Position numbers and translations under genes: made by a program. Positions 1 through 8,868 of a DNA stretch of 64,000 nt are shown piece by piece. A model generated the notes under the pieces. It worked only from the letters and a program-made list of their open reading frames with translations, ran no database searches and was not told the DNA's origin. Source of the stretch: CAVXSP01 sp963724645. GTDB taxonomy: Bacteria > Acidobacteriota > Vicinamibacteria > Vicinamibacterales > SCN-69-37. The stretch spans positions 372,001 through 436,000 of the forward strand of contig CAVRVJ010000002.1 in NCBI GenBank assembly GCA_963724645.1. The letters run 5' to 3'. The number at the start of each line of letters is the position of its first letter. The stretch's first letter is position 1.

Positions 1-147
1 TTCGTCACGCCAATTCTTACGCGCCCTGTGAATCCCTTGCCGCCAACGTTTTCTGGAATCACGTCAAACGCCGCGAGCCGGTGGCACCGATCTTGATGTC
101 ACCTTGTTAGTCTCATTGCGGATCCCGTCCTCAGCCAGGAGACTGAC

Positions 148-606
148 ATGAATATCCACGAACCACTCTTCCCGCAGCCAGACGGGTTTTCGATGCTCGA
201 CCAACAGCCAGGAAGCTCAGCCATCCGGGCAATCGCGACACAAGATCACGCGGTCATTCAGGCGTGGGCGGCGCGCCATCACGCGGAACCGGCGATCCTC
301 GACGACCCGACGTCTGGCGCGGCCACTCCTCAGGTGAGCGACGGCGGCACGATTGTCAGATTCAACTTTCCGGCTGCCGGGCGGTTTCAACCCGTGAGCT
401 GGGAGAAATGGTTCGAGCATTTCGACCGACTTCGGCTGATGTTCGTCTATGAGGAAGAAGTCGTCGATCGTGCCTATGAACTATGGCAGGCTGGCGGCAA
501 AACACACGGACACGATCTGGACGACTGGCTCGAGGCCAAGCACCAATTGGAAGGACCGGCGGGTCCGCCGAGTGCGCGCTACCGTTTCGTCACGCAAGAG
601 AAGTGA
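148..606 (+). CDS. DUF2934-like small protein
   Basis: A 152-residue soluble protein with no signal peptide or membrane segment. Residues about 106-134 (VDRAYELWQAGG then DLDDWLEAKHQL) match the pattern of DUF2934, a short helical domain common in plant-associated and soil bacteria whose function is unknown. The first 100 residues are not recognised. ATG at 148 follows a purine-rich AGGAGA about 7 bases upstream. It stands alone, convergent with the PIG-L gene. The domain call rests on the pattern only. Confidence 0.7.
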   Translation: MNIHEPLFPQPDGFSMLDQQPGSSAIRAIATQDHAVIQAWAARHHAEPAILDDPTSGAATPQVSDGGTIVRFNFPAAGRFQPVSWEKWFEHFDRLRLMFVYEEEVVDRAYELWQAGGKTHGHDLDDWLEAKHQLEGPAGPPSARYRFVTQEK

Positions 607-674
607 GCTCGGCGCACGCCTCGATTGGCATTCGCTTCGCTCGGGCGGCTCCGTCAGCCCCCAAGTCCTTCACG

Positions 675-1565
675 TTAGCGAAGCGCGCCCGCCGGATCCT
701 GGCAAGAAGTGCTGTCCGCCAGGCTGGCCGACCGAATGTCGTCGAAGAGATCCGGCAGCGGCCAGTGCGGCACCGCACCACGCGTGCCGGCGAGCAAGAA
801 GGCCTCGCGCTCGAACGCCGGTCGAAACGCCCGCAACATTCCTTCCGCTGGCGGGGGCGGATTCCGCAACATCTCCAGCGTCAAGCCGAACGCCGAGCGG
901 TGTGCGGCCATTGCCGACAGCTTTCTGTCCATGTGGGGCCTGGCGTCGAACGCGTACGCGATCGTCGCCGGCGAGGCGCCGAAGACGTCCGGGTCGAGGT
1001 CGTCCACGACACCGTGTCCCCGGCTCGCTTCGGCTAACTTCCGGAACGCGTCGATCGTCAGGATGCCGTAGAACAGGCGCGCTGGCGCCTCGTCGCCCAT
1101 CATCCCGGCACTCCAGAACGCTGCTGTTGCCGCGCGATGCACCGCAACGTGATCGGCATGGTAGTAGCTACCGTGCGGATCGAACGTGATGATCACGTGA
1201 GGCTTCACCTCGAGAATGACTTTTCTGATCGCCGCTTCGACAGCGAGCATGTCCGCGTTCATCAGTGCGCGCGGGTCATCGCGCCGCAGCCGCTCGCGGC
1301 GTCCCGAGTCGTGGAAACCGAGCATCACCGGCGGCTCGATGCCGAGCCGTGCGCACGAGACGCGCAGCTCTTCAGCGCGGAGAGCGCCGAGGTCCGTGAC
1401 GCCGCCGATCGACGGGTGCGCCTTGCCGGCCTCGCCACTCGTGGCGCAGGCGAGCGTGACGCGTGCGCCACGCTCGCTCAGATTGGAGAGAAGCCCTCCG
1501 CAGAAGATCTCGTCGTCCGGGTGGGCGAAGACGGCCAGGAGAGACGCGCGACGTGTTGAAGACAT
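675..1565 (-). CDS. PIG-L family deacetylase
   Basis: A 296-residue LmbE/PIG-L family zinc hydrolase; family members remove N-acetyl groups from sugars such as GlcNAc conjugates or mycothiol/bacillithiol intermediates. The zinc-binding AHPDDE motif is at residues 14-19, and HADH near residue 137 supplies the third ligand region. Length is usual for the family. ATG at 1565 follows GGAGG at good spacing. It lies 24 bases downstream of the secreted protein gene on the same strand, so the two are probably co-transcribed. The substrate cannot be told from sequence. Confidence 0.9.
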   Translation of the reverse strand: MSSTRRASLLAVFAHPDDEIFCGGLLSNLSERGARVTLACATSGEAGKAHPSIGGVTDLGALRAEELRVSCARLGIEPPVMLGFHDSGRRERLRRDDPRALMNADMLAVEAAIRKVILEVKPHVIITFDPHGSYYHADHVAVHRAATAAFWSAGMMGDEAPARLFYGILTIDAFRKLAEASRGHGVVDDLDPDVFGASPATIAYAFDARPHMDRKLSAMAAHRSAFGLTLEMLRNPPPPAEGMLRAFRPAFEREAFLLAGTRGAVPHWPLPDLFDDIRSASLADSTSCQDPAGALR

Positions 1566-1589
1566 AACGCCTCCTTTGAGCCCGCCGGC

Positions 1590-2081
1590 TCACTCAACGC
1601 GAACGGCCTTGATCGTCACGGGCACCGGGATCGGACCGTTCTGATCCCGCACGGTCGTGACCTGGATGGTGTTGCCCTCGAGCTTGTAGGAGAAGACGGT
1701 GTAGAAGCCGCCGGCCGCTGCCGGATTCTTCGCCACGATCGGCCGCATCGTCATTTCGTTGGTACCCGTGAGCTCGTACGTGCCCGCCTCGGCGAAGAAC
1801 GGGCCCCACGTGGCGCGCAGCTCATCGGCGGTGGCCTTCCCGACGTCGGCGATCAGTGGACGCGGGCTGTCCGAGTGGACCTCGACGCGTGCGTAGTGGC
1901 TGCCCGTGAGGATGGTGAGATTCGGTTGCACGTTCGTAAATGTTTGAGACGCCGGTCCGGCGACCGTGACCTCGACCGTCTTCCACGCGCCTTGAATGGC
2001 GGATGCACTCCCGTCGCCAGCAGGGCTGGCGCTGGGGAGCAGAGCGACGGCGAACAGCGAGACGAGAACTCTGGACGTCAT
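1590..2081 (-). CDS. Secreted lipocalin-like domain protein
   Basis: About 163 residues with an N-terminal signal peptide (MTSRVLVSLFAVALLPSASP). The mature part begins with IQGAWKTVEVTV and has beta-rich segments ending in a TIKAVRVE strand, resembling the small lipocalin-like/DUF4488-type secreted proteins of acidobacteria and Bacteroidetes that may bind small hydrophobic ligands. ATG at 2081 was chosen over ATG at 2102 because GGGAGG lies just upstream and translation then opens directly with the signal peptide. First gene of a likely pair with the PIG-L deacetylase. Confidence 0.65.
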   Translation of the reverse strand: MTSRVLVSLFAVALLPSASPAGDGSASAIQGAWKTVEVTVAGPASQTFTNVQPNLTILTGSHYARVEVHSDSPRPLIADVGKATADELRATWGPFFAEAGTYELTGTNEMTMRPIVAKNPAAAGGFYTVFSYKLEGNTIQVTTVRDQNGPIPVPVTIKAVRVE

Positions 2082-2235
2082 GACGCACCTCCCTGAATTC
2101 ATGCCGAATCAAATCGCTGGGGGCTGATTCGCAGTCTGCGACCGTGATGTTCCGCGCTCAAGCGCAACGACGTGCCAACAGGGCGAAGGCGTCTTTTGGC
2201 GCATGTGTGGGCTATTCTGATCCCTGGGCACGGCC

Positions 2236-4203
2236 ATGAAGTCCGGAGACAGCGAGCAGGGCCGCGATGCCGGTCGCCCTGTCCGGGACCGGCTGGACTC
2301 CTGGAAGGAGATCGCGTCGTATCTCGACCGCGGGATTCGCACGGTCCAGCGCTGGGAGCGGGAAGAGGGGTTGCCCGTCCATCGCCTGGCACACGCGAAG
2401 CGGGGCAGTGTGTACGCCGATCGCGCGGAACTCGCGGCGTGGTGGGAGAGTCGCCGGCTGACGATCACGCCGGCGCCTGCGGCCCCGATCGTCACCCTGC
2501 CGCCCGCCGAGCCGCGGCTCGAGCGGATCACCAACACGTCCGCCACGACCTATTTTCCCGCGCTGTCCTCTGACGCCCGTTTGATCGCGTTCATTTCAGA
2601 CAGCGGCGAGGACGGCCAGCCGCCACAAGTCTGGGTCCAGCAGGTTGGTGGCCAGGCAATCCGCCTCACGACCAACCAGCGTGAATGCCTGGACGTGTCG
2701 TTTTCGCAGGACGACACGCGCATTCTTTTCACTGCTCGAGGAGACAACACTCGCAATGTCTACGATGTGCCCACGCTCGGCGGGCCGCCGCGTCTGCTGA
2801 AGCGCGGCGCACGCGGCGCACGGATGTCGCGCGACGGGACCTGGCTTGCGTATCTCTCTCTCGAAGCGCCGGCCGGCCTGAGAGTTTCGCGGATCGACAC
2901 CACCGAAGAGCGCGCGCTCATACCTGAATTCGTCGAAGTATCGACCGCCACATGGTTGCCGGACGACAAGCATCTTCTGGTCCAGGCTCGGATCGATCAG
3001 AAGGCCGAGCCGGAGTACTGGGTCGTGCCGATCGACGGCAGGCCCGCCGTCAGCACCGGTCTCACGCAGAGTCTTCGCCGGCAGGGATTCCTGGTCTTTC
3101 CTCCATTGCCAACCGATTGGGTGCGCGACGCGCTGATCTTCTCAGCGGCGACGCGGGACGGCATCGGCGTCTGGCGGCACCGGCTCTCGCTGGAGACGTT
3201 CGCGCCCGTCGGCGCGCCGGAACGCCTGACGCGTGGAACCGAGCTCGGATGGTTTTCTTCGGTCGCGGCCGGCCGCCTCGCGTTCGTCAGCACGCGTTCG
3301 GACATGAACCTGTGGTCCATCGGTCTTGACGAAGCGACAGGCATGACGGTCGGGCCGCTGCGACGACTCTCGCGCGGGCCTGGCATTCTGCAGTTCCTCT
3401 CGATGACCGCGGATGGCCGTATCCTCGCGTACTTCTCGGTGCGGGCTGGCGCGCCCGACGTGTTTCTCCGCAATCTCGAAGACGGATCCGAGACGGTGCT
3501 TGCGAGGGAGCTCGGGCAACCCGGCAAGTCACACCCTGCGATCTCGCCAAGCGGCAGGCAACTGGCCTATGCGACCAGAAGCACCGGCCCGCAGGCGCTG
3601 CGCCCCGTGTCGGTCGCTTCCCTGTCTGACGGCACTGCCCGGCAACTGTGCGAAGACTGCGGAGGCCGGCCGCGCCAGTGGTTCGACGAGCGATTCCTGC
3701 TGATCGAGACGTTCGGCGCCAGGCTGAACACGTTCCTCGTCCTCGACACCGGGACTGGCGAGTCACGGGAGCTGCTGGCCGGCGGCGAGCGATCCGTGAC
3801 GAATCCCCGCATTTCGCCAGACGGCGGCTGGGTCGCGTTCGATGCGGCTTGCCCTGGCGCCCCGCCAGCGGTCTTCGTCGCGCCGCTGGGGACGCGCACG
3901 CCGATTGCGGAGTCCACGTGGATTCCGATCGACCGGTCGGCGAGCCATCCGTTCTGGTCGCGCGACGGACGCCTGCTGTACTACGTGACAACCACGCCTT
4001 TCACCGAGTTTCGACGCGAAATTCGAGCGCGCAGGCTCGCCGCCGACTCGAAGCAGCCGGCAGGCGAGCCGTTCCTCGTCCTGCACTTCGACGAGGTGAT
4101 GATGCCGACGTTCCTGGCCGGTACCGCGCCCATCGCGGCGCCCGATCAGATCGTGTTCGTGCTCGGCGATTTTCACGGAGACATCTGGACGACCGACATC
4201 TGA
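2236..4203 (+). CDS. HTH-TolB-like beta-propeller fusion regulator
   Basis: A 655-residue protein. Residues about 14-75 (DSWKEIASYLDRGIRTVQRW, then GLPVHRL) form the MerR/excisionase-like helix-turn-helix typical of acidobacterial one-component regulators. The rest, residues about 95-655, is a series of WD40/PD40-type blades with recurrent SxDGxxxAY/F strands such as SPDGGWVAF and SRDGRLLYY, a TolB-like propeller that usually senses or binds periplasmic or cytoplasmic ligands. No clear membrane segment is seen between the two parts. A stem-loop follows the stop. The regulated genes are unknown. Confidence 0.8.
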   Translation: MKSGDSEQGRDAGRPVRDRLDSWKEIASYLDRGIRTVQRWEREEGLPVHRLAHAKRGSVYADRAELAAWWESRRLTITPAPAAPIVTLPPAEPRLERITNTSATTYFPALSSDARLIAFISDSGEDGQPPQVWVQQVGGQAIRLTTNQRECLDVSFSQDDTRILFTARGDNTRNVYDVPTLGGPPRLLKRGARGARMSRDGTWLAYLSLEAPAGLRVSRIDTTEERALIPEFVEVSTATWLPDDKHLLVQARIDQKAEPEYWVVPIDGRPAVSTGLTQSLRRQGFLVFPPLPTDWVRDALIFSAATRDGIGVWRHRLSLETFAPVGAPERLTRGTELGWFSSVAAGRLAFVSTRSDMNLWSIGLDEATGMTVGPLRRLSRGPGILQFLSMTADGRILAYFSVRAGAPDVFLRNLEDGSETVLARELGQPGKSHPAISPSGRQLAYATRSTGPQALRPVSVASLSDGTARQLCEDCGGRPRQWFDERFLLIETFGARLNTFLVLDTGTGESRELLAGGERSVTNPRISPDGGWVAFDAACPGAPPAVFVAPLGTRTPIAESTWIPIDRSASHPFWSRDGRLLYYVTTTPFTEFRREIRARRLAADSKQPAGEPFLVLHFDEVMMPTFLAGTAPIAAPDQIVFVLGDFHGDIWTTDI

Positions 4204-4208
4204 CGGCT

Positions 4209-4233
4209 GGTGTCTCGCAAGGCAGACACCTTC
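4209..4233 (+). terminator. Candidate terminator after HTH-propeller gene
   Basis: GGTGTCT and AGACACC form a perfect 7-bp stem around an 8-base loop, followed by TTCTC. It starts six bases after the stop codon of the upstream gene. The T-tract is weak, so factor-independent termination is plausible but not certain. Confidence 0.45.
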
Positions 4234-4429
4234 TCAGCACCCGTATTGGCATCGCGCGATTCATAGGCAGTTCGTCCTGAGTTCGGCGATCGCGGCAAGG
4301 GACTGCGTCGTGGGGATGCCTGAACACTCAGAAGGATTCGGTATACTGCCGCCCGATGACGGCCGCCCGCCTTGTCGTCAACGATGAGACAGGCGGCTCC
4401 GTCGGCGGCCACCGCGGAACGTCTCACAC

Positions 4430-5503
4430 GTGACCTCAACTCAAACGAGGGATCCGTTCACTTGGGTGCCTTTTGCCGTGGCCGCGGCCGCCGCCTTGAT
4501 GATTGGCATGGGCGGGATGCAGTGGCATGGGACCATCCAGCTGCGCCCTGTGTGGCAGGCCGCCCTGCGGCACCTCGAGGCCGTGCAGTGGATCATCGGT
4601 GCCCTCACCGTCGTCTTCTTGCTGCTTGGGACCGTGAGGTCACCCACCAGACTGTCCCAGAGGCTGGGCGGCGGCGGCCGAGCTGTGCGTTGGCGCATCG
4701 GCCCACCGAAACCACCCTGGTGGCGCTGGTTCCTGGTTGGCGGGCTGGTCTTGCTCTTCGTGGTGCTGAGCTGGGGCGACAACAAGACCCGGTTACGGGA
4801 AACGGGTCTCACCTACCCCGCGCCGATGTGTGCTCGACCATCCAATGACACGCTCGTGCTGTTCGTCCACGGCTGGCGTGGCGACGACACCACGTGGCAG
4901 GACTTTCCGCGGATGGTCTGCACCGACCCACGATTCGCGAAGGCCGATGTCACCGTCGTGAACTATCCCACGTTCATGGCGGACGTGAACCTCAACATCA
5001 CGCAAATCGCCGACTGGATTTTTCGAAACGGGCAGACCGGTGACTACGCCAAGTATCGCCACCTGGCGATCGTGGCCCACAGTATGGGCGGACTGGTCAG
5101 CCGCCAGCTCGTGATCCTCTACGTGCTCGCCAGACGCGGGGACGAGGTATCAGGCCTGGTGGAGGTCGCGACGCCCCATGAGGGTGGGCGCGCGGCAGAT
5201 ATCGCGGCGGCCCTCGGACTGAGCCGCCCGTACACCGAGGAGATGACCGCAGGGTCGAGCTTTTTGACGACGGAGAGGACGTTGTGGGGAAACATTCAGC
5301 CGCCGCCGCGGTCCGAGTGCTTCACCAGCCCGCAGGATCTTTTGGTTCCAGAAGGAAGTGCCGGCGCCCAGTGTACCCACGTGTTCGCTTATCCTCAGGG
5401 AGGCCATACCGACCTGGTGAAGCCGAGCAGTCCGTCAGACCAGCGCTACGTCCTTCCCACGGCTGAACTGGTCAAGTTTCTGGCGCCTGAGCTGGGCCAG
5501 TAG
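4430..5503 (+). CDS. Membrane-anchored alpha/beta hydrolase (PGAP1/lipase-like)
   Basis: 357 residues, start GTG. Three hydrophobic segments lie at about residues 12-30, 48-66 and 95-114, followed by an alpha/beta hydrolase domain. The oxyanion region is LVLFVHGWRGDDTTW and the nucleophile elbow is AHSMGGLVSR; ATPHEGG downstream is typical of the PGAP1-like/triacylglycerol lipase class. A C-terminal QGGHTDLVKP segment likely carries the catalytic histidine. Probable esterase or lipase facing one side of the membrane; substrate unknown. The gene stands alone. Confidence 0.75.
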   Translation: MTSTQTRDPFTWVPFAVAAAAALMIGMGGMQWHGTIQLRPVWQAALRHLEAVQWIIGALTVVFLLLGTVRSPTRLSQRLGGGGRAVRWRIGPPKPPWWRWFLVGGLVLLFVVLSWGDNKTRLRETGLTYPAPMCARPSNDTLVLFVHGWRGDDTTWQDFPRMVCTDPRFAKADVTVVNYPTFMADVNLNITQIADWIFRNGQTGDYAKYRHLAIVAHSMGGLVSRQLVILYVLARRGDEVSGLVEVATPHEGGRAADIAAALGLSRPYTEEMTAGSSFLTTERTLWGNIQPPPRSECFTSPQDLLVPEGSAGAQCTHVFAYPQGGHTDLVKPSSPSDQRYVLPTAELVKFLAPELGQ

Positions 5504-5553
5504 GGATGAGAGCTTCACCCGGCTACCAGGTGTCTTGTCGCGGGTGACGCTGT

Positions 5554-6372
5554 TCAGCCGTTGCTCAGAGGCTTTCTGGCGATCACTTGATGCATCCGGC
5601 AGTGTGCGACAAGCGTGTCAGGCGACGCGTCCGCTTCGTTCATTCCTGCGACAAGTTCTTCCAGGCGCCGTTCGGTAAGCTTTCCCTCATCTATCAATCC
5701 AAGGGCGGCGGCGCGTAGCGTCCAGTTCCAGAATCCCTTGTGTTCGCCCGTCAGGTAGTGCGGGTGATAGGCGTCCACATGAACGACCTCAAAACCCGCT
5801 TCCTTCGCCCATGAATGGGTGCGGCGGCCGCCGGAATAGTCGACGCCCCGCTGGCGGCCTGCCTCCAGGCAGATCTCACGTAATTCGACATAGGCGGCAG
5901 AGTCTGGCTCGGCATAGACCGCGCTCACGTCCGCCTCCTCGCACACCATGACACCGCCCGGCTTCAGCGCGGTATGGATGGCTCGCATCGCCTCCACTGG
6001 CCTGTTGAGATGCACCATCAACCACCGCGAATAGGCCATATCCATGCTGTCAGGCTCGAGCCCTGGTTCATACACACTGCCCAGACGCAACTGCGCAGTT
6101 GGCAGTCCGGCTTCGCGTGCCAGGTCATCGGCGACGGCCACCTGCTCAGGGTTCAGATCAATTCCAGTGGCGTGGGCTCCCTGGCCTGCTGCCCACCGTG
6201 TCACGTAGCCCAGCCCACAGCCAAACTCCACGAACCGATGCCCCGGACCGAACCGGGCGCGCAGCAGCAATTCGCGAGTTCGGCCATCGTGAATTTCGCT
6301 GATGACGCGCAACCGCTCGTGGTCGCTTCGTCCAGAGCCAGTGAGAATGTATTTGTCTCCGATCGTTGGCAT
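5554..6372 (-). CDS. Class I SAM-dependent methyltransferase
   Basis: 272 residues with the Rossmann-fold methyltransferase motif I FVEFGCGLGYVT at about residues 48-59, the acidic motif GIDLNPEQ ending strand 2, and a post-I region PDSMDMAYSRWLMVHL. The LKPGGVMVCEE segment is typical of UbiE/type-11 small-molecule methyltransferases. The C-terminal half is longer than in UbiE and probably determines the acceptor, which is unknown. Monocistronic as far as can be seen. Confidence 0.85.
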   Translation of the reverse strand: MPTIGDKYILTGSGRSDHERLRVISEIHDGRTRELLLRARFGPGHRFVEFGCGLGYVTRWAAGQGAHATGIDLNPEQVAVADDLAREAGLPTAQLRLGSVYEPGLEPDSMDMAYSRWLMVHLNRPVEAMRAIHTALKPGGVMVCEEADVSAVYAEPDSAAYVELREICLEAGRQRGVDYSGGRRTHSWAKEAGFEVVHVDAYHPHYLTGEHKGFWNWTLRAAALGLIDEGKLTERRLEELVAGMNEADASPDTLVAHCRMHQVIARKPLSNG

Positions 6373-6441
6373 GGAGCGAAAGCATACATGTTTTAGGCAT
6401 CCTCGATCGCATCGTGCAGGAGCGCGGCAACGTACAGACCC

Positions 6442-6803
6442 CTACTGCGCCTGTCGCACATTCGTGCCGGCCCGCCGATTGATCCGGATCAAGATCCTCA
6501 TCACTGGCTCGACCGGCACGACTCGGATCGCCAGCTCGCGCAGATAGCAGCCGACCGGATTCGTCATCCGCATCAACGAGCTCGTCAAGCCGAAGGTCGT
6601 CCGTGGCTGACGTGATCGTCCGGAAGGTGCCATCAAATCGCGGCGCCACGTGCGCGATCACAGTTGCAGGATCGCGTATCTCGCTCGGCACGAGCGACGC
6701 GGCGATTGACAAAGATCTTGACGTGCCAACCGGTGCGCCGAAGCGCGATGCCAGTAGACAGACCGCCGATCCCGGCGCCGACGATCAGGGCGGTGCGAGG
6801 CAT
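6442..6803 (-). pseudogene. Flavin monooxygenase remnant (left duplicate)
   Basis: Three collinear pieces of the intact monooxygenase at 13956-15122 survive here: about 6445-6567 matches the C-terminal end, 6568-6710 a middle block, and 6711-6803 the N-terminal FAD-binding start. Roughly 240 and 570 bases are missing between them, so no reading frame survives. The remaining pieces are nearly identical to the intact copy, which points to recent duplication followed by deletion. Confidence 0.85.
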
Positions 6804-7323
6804 GACGCGGTGGCAATTCTATGGAAAACGTGGCAAGCGAGCGTTGAAGGTGGAATTGGAGAAGTCGAAATCGGGCTGATTGATACAGTGTCCGCATGCG
6901 ATTCAACCGCTCCGTGCCCCCTTGCACTGTGATCCCCGTCCTGATCTATCCGGATCCCGGCATCGCTGCCGAGTGGCTCTCGAAGGCCTTCGGGTTCACA
7001 GTTCGCCTGCGCATCGCCAATCACCGCATCCAGATGAGAGCCTGGGAAGGCTGCGTCACCATTGCCGAAGGCCGCGTGACGCCCAACAAATCCCACATCA
7101 TTCAGGTTCGCGTGGAGGACGCCAACAGCCACTGCGAACGCGCGCGCCAGCACGGCGCCATCATCCTCACCGAGCCCACAGATCACCCATACGGCGAGCG
7201 CCAGTACAATGCGCAGGACTTCTATGGCCACCGCTGGGACTTCACGCAAACCATCGCCGATGTGGCGCCCGAAGACTGGAGCGGCGGCGCGTTCCATCTC
7301 GAGTAACCTGTGTGTCAGATCAA
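6711..7323. repeat. Direct repeat, left copy (monooxygenase start plus VOC gene)
   Basis: This 613-base block reads the same as 15030-15642 at every place compared. It covers the start of the monooxygenase, the divergent promoter region and the whole VOC gene, ending at the same base after the VOC stop (cagatcaag). With its partner it brackets the efflux operon in direct orientation. Confidence 0.85.
6896..7306 (+). CDS. VOC (glyoxalase/bleomycin-resistance fold) protein, left copy
   Basis: A 136-residue single-domain VOC protein. It opens with VIPVLIYPDPGIAAEWLSKA and closes with RQYNAQDFYGHRWDF, the two halves of the paired beta-alpha-beta-beta-beta fold. Such proteins either bind metals for dioxygenase/isomerase chemistry or sequester small molecules; the reaction is unknown. 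It is identical in protein sequence to the copy at 15215-15625 and shares the divergent upstream region with the ruined monooxygenase, so it probably still has its promoter. Confidence 0.85.
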   Translation: MRFNRSVPPCTVIPVLIYPDPGIAAEWLSKAFGFTVRLRIANHRIQMRAWEGCVTIAEGRVTPNKSHIIQVRVEDANSHCERARQHGAIILTEPTDHPYGERQYNAQDFYGHRWDFTQTIADVAPEDWSGGAFHLE

Positions 7324-7485
7324 GGGTACCGGGCATCGTGAAGCGACTGGCGGAGGGCTCGCAACAGCGATCGAACGAATTGCGCTGTAAAACGCGACGC
7401 AAATTTTCGAGGTCTACTACCGGGACATCTCGTTCCGATCGATCACGGCGATTCCGGCGGAATACGCCTGACGGAACCTCCCGTG

Positions 7486-8868
7486 TTACTTCCACCCGCC
7501 GCCGAGGGCCCGATAGAGGCTGACGAACGAGTTCAGCTCATCGAGCCGCGCCTCGGCCGAGCCGAGCTCCGCGGCAAACAGCCGCGTGTCGGCGTCGAGC
7601 ACTTCGAGATAACTCGTGACGCCGCCCTGATAGCGCACCTCCGCGAGCCGGCGCGCGTCGCGTGCCGACGCCTCGAGCAGCTCTTCCTGCTCGCGGAACT
7701 CGCGATCCCGCCGGTACGACACGAGCGCGTCGTCCACTTCACGAAACGCCTCGCGGACGGTCGATTCGTAGGTCAGCACCACTTCTTCGCGCCGGGCCTG
7801 GGCCAGGTCGAACGCCGATTGCCGGCGGCCGTTGTCGACGAGCGGCTCGGCAGCCGTGAAGACAATCGACCAGAGCGCGGCGCCTCCGGTCACGAGCGAG
7901 GACAGCGCGGTGCTCGCGACGCCGCCTGCGCCCGTTAACGTGATGTGCGGGAAGAAGGCCGCGCGCGCGGAGGCAAGATCGGCCGACGCGGCATCCACGA
8001 GCTGACCGGCGCGCTGCACGTCGGGACGGTTGAGCAGGAGATCGGAAGGCAGACCCGCCGGCACATCCGGCAGATGCGGCTGATCGGCCAGCGCCAGCCC
8101 GCGCGGAATGCTGATTGACGTCTGACCGAGCAGGATGCTGAGCGCGTGTTCGGTCAGACTGATGCGGCGCTGCAAATCCGCGATGACCGCGCTGGCGCCG
8201 TAGACGAGCTGTTCGGCCTGCCGCACGTCGAGGAGCGACGCCGCGCCGCCCTGCTCGCGCACGCGCGCCAGGTCGAGCGACGCCTGCCGGGACACGAGCG
8301 TCCGTTGCGCGATGTCGAGCTGCAGGTCGAGCGCGCGCAGCTGGAAGTACGAGCTGGCGACGTCGCCGATGAGATCCGTGATGACCGCGCGCCGCGCCCA
8401 TTCGGCCGCGAGCACGTCGGCGCGCGCGGCGGCCGTTAACTGGGCGAGCCGGCCCCAGAAATCGAGATCCCACGCGCCCGTCAGTTCCGCCGCGACAGCG
8501 CCCGCCGTTCTCGCGGGCGTTGTGCCCAGTTCGGGCGTGCGCTGGCCGCCCGCCGACACGCTGGCGCCGAGCGAGGGCCGCTGATCGGCGCGCGCCAGGC
8601 CCACCTGCGCGCGCGCCTCGAGCACGCGCGCGGCGGCGATTCGGATGTCGGTGTTGCCGGTGAGCGCCGTGCCGACGAGCGTCCGCAGTTCGGCATCCTG
8701 GAACACGTCGGACCAGACCAGATTTGCGAGCGACGGACCGGTCAATGACGCGCTGGAAAACGTCTGGGGCAGCGGCGCCTGCGGCTGGCGCGGCTCGCTC
8801 TTCGGAAGAGCGCAGCCCGCCAGGCCAATTCCCGCGGCCAGCACGACCACGCACGCACGGACCTTCAC
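7486..8868 (-). CDS. Outer-membrane efflux lipoprotein (NodT/OprM family)
   Basis: 460 residues, the usual length of a TolC-like RND outer-membrane channel. The N-terminus is a lipoprotein signal with lipobox LAGC (residues about 16-19). The duplicated efflux domains show the typical LVWSDVFQDAELRTLV and EVLDADTRLFAAELGSAEAR segments. GTG start at 8868 overlaps the stop of the RND gene by four bases (GTGA), so translation is coupled. Last gene of the tetR-MFP-RND-OMF operon; it exports pump substrates across the outer membrane. Intact reading frame. Confidence 0.92.
   Translation of the reverse strand: MKVRACVVVLAAGIGLAGCALPKSEPRQPQAPLPQTFSSASLTGPSLANLVWSDVFQDAELRTLVGTALTGNTDIRIAAARVLEARAQVGLARADQRPSLGASVSAGGQRTPELGTTPARTAGAVAAELTGAWDLDFWGRLAQLTAAARADVLAAEWARRAVITDLIGDVASSYFQLRALDLQLDIAQRTLVSRQASLDLARVREQGGAASLLDVRQAEQLVYGASAVIADLQRRISLTEHALSILLGQTSISIPRGLALADQPHLPDVPAGLPSDLLLNRPDVQRAGQLVDAASADLASARAAFFPHITLTGAGGVASTALSSLVTGGAALWSIVFTAAEPLVDNGRRQSAFDLAQARREEVVLTYESTVREAFREVDDALVSYRRDREFREQEELLEASARDARRLAEVRYQGGVTSYLEVLDADTRLFAAELGSAEARLDELNSFVSLYRALGGGWK

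Noticed and set aside
6785..7495. A 236-codon minus-strand frame over the left VOC gene
   Set aside because: Purely antisense to the VOC gene; the same frame recurs at the right copy only because the DNA is duplicated.
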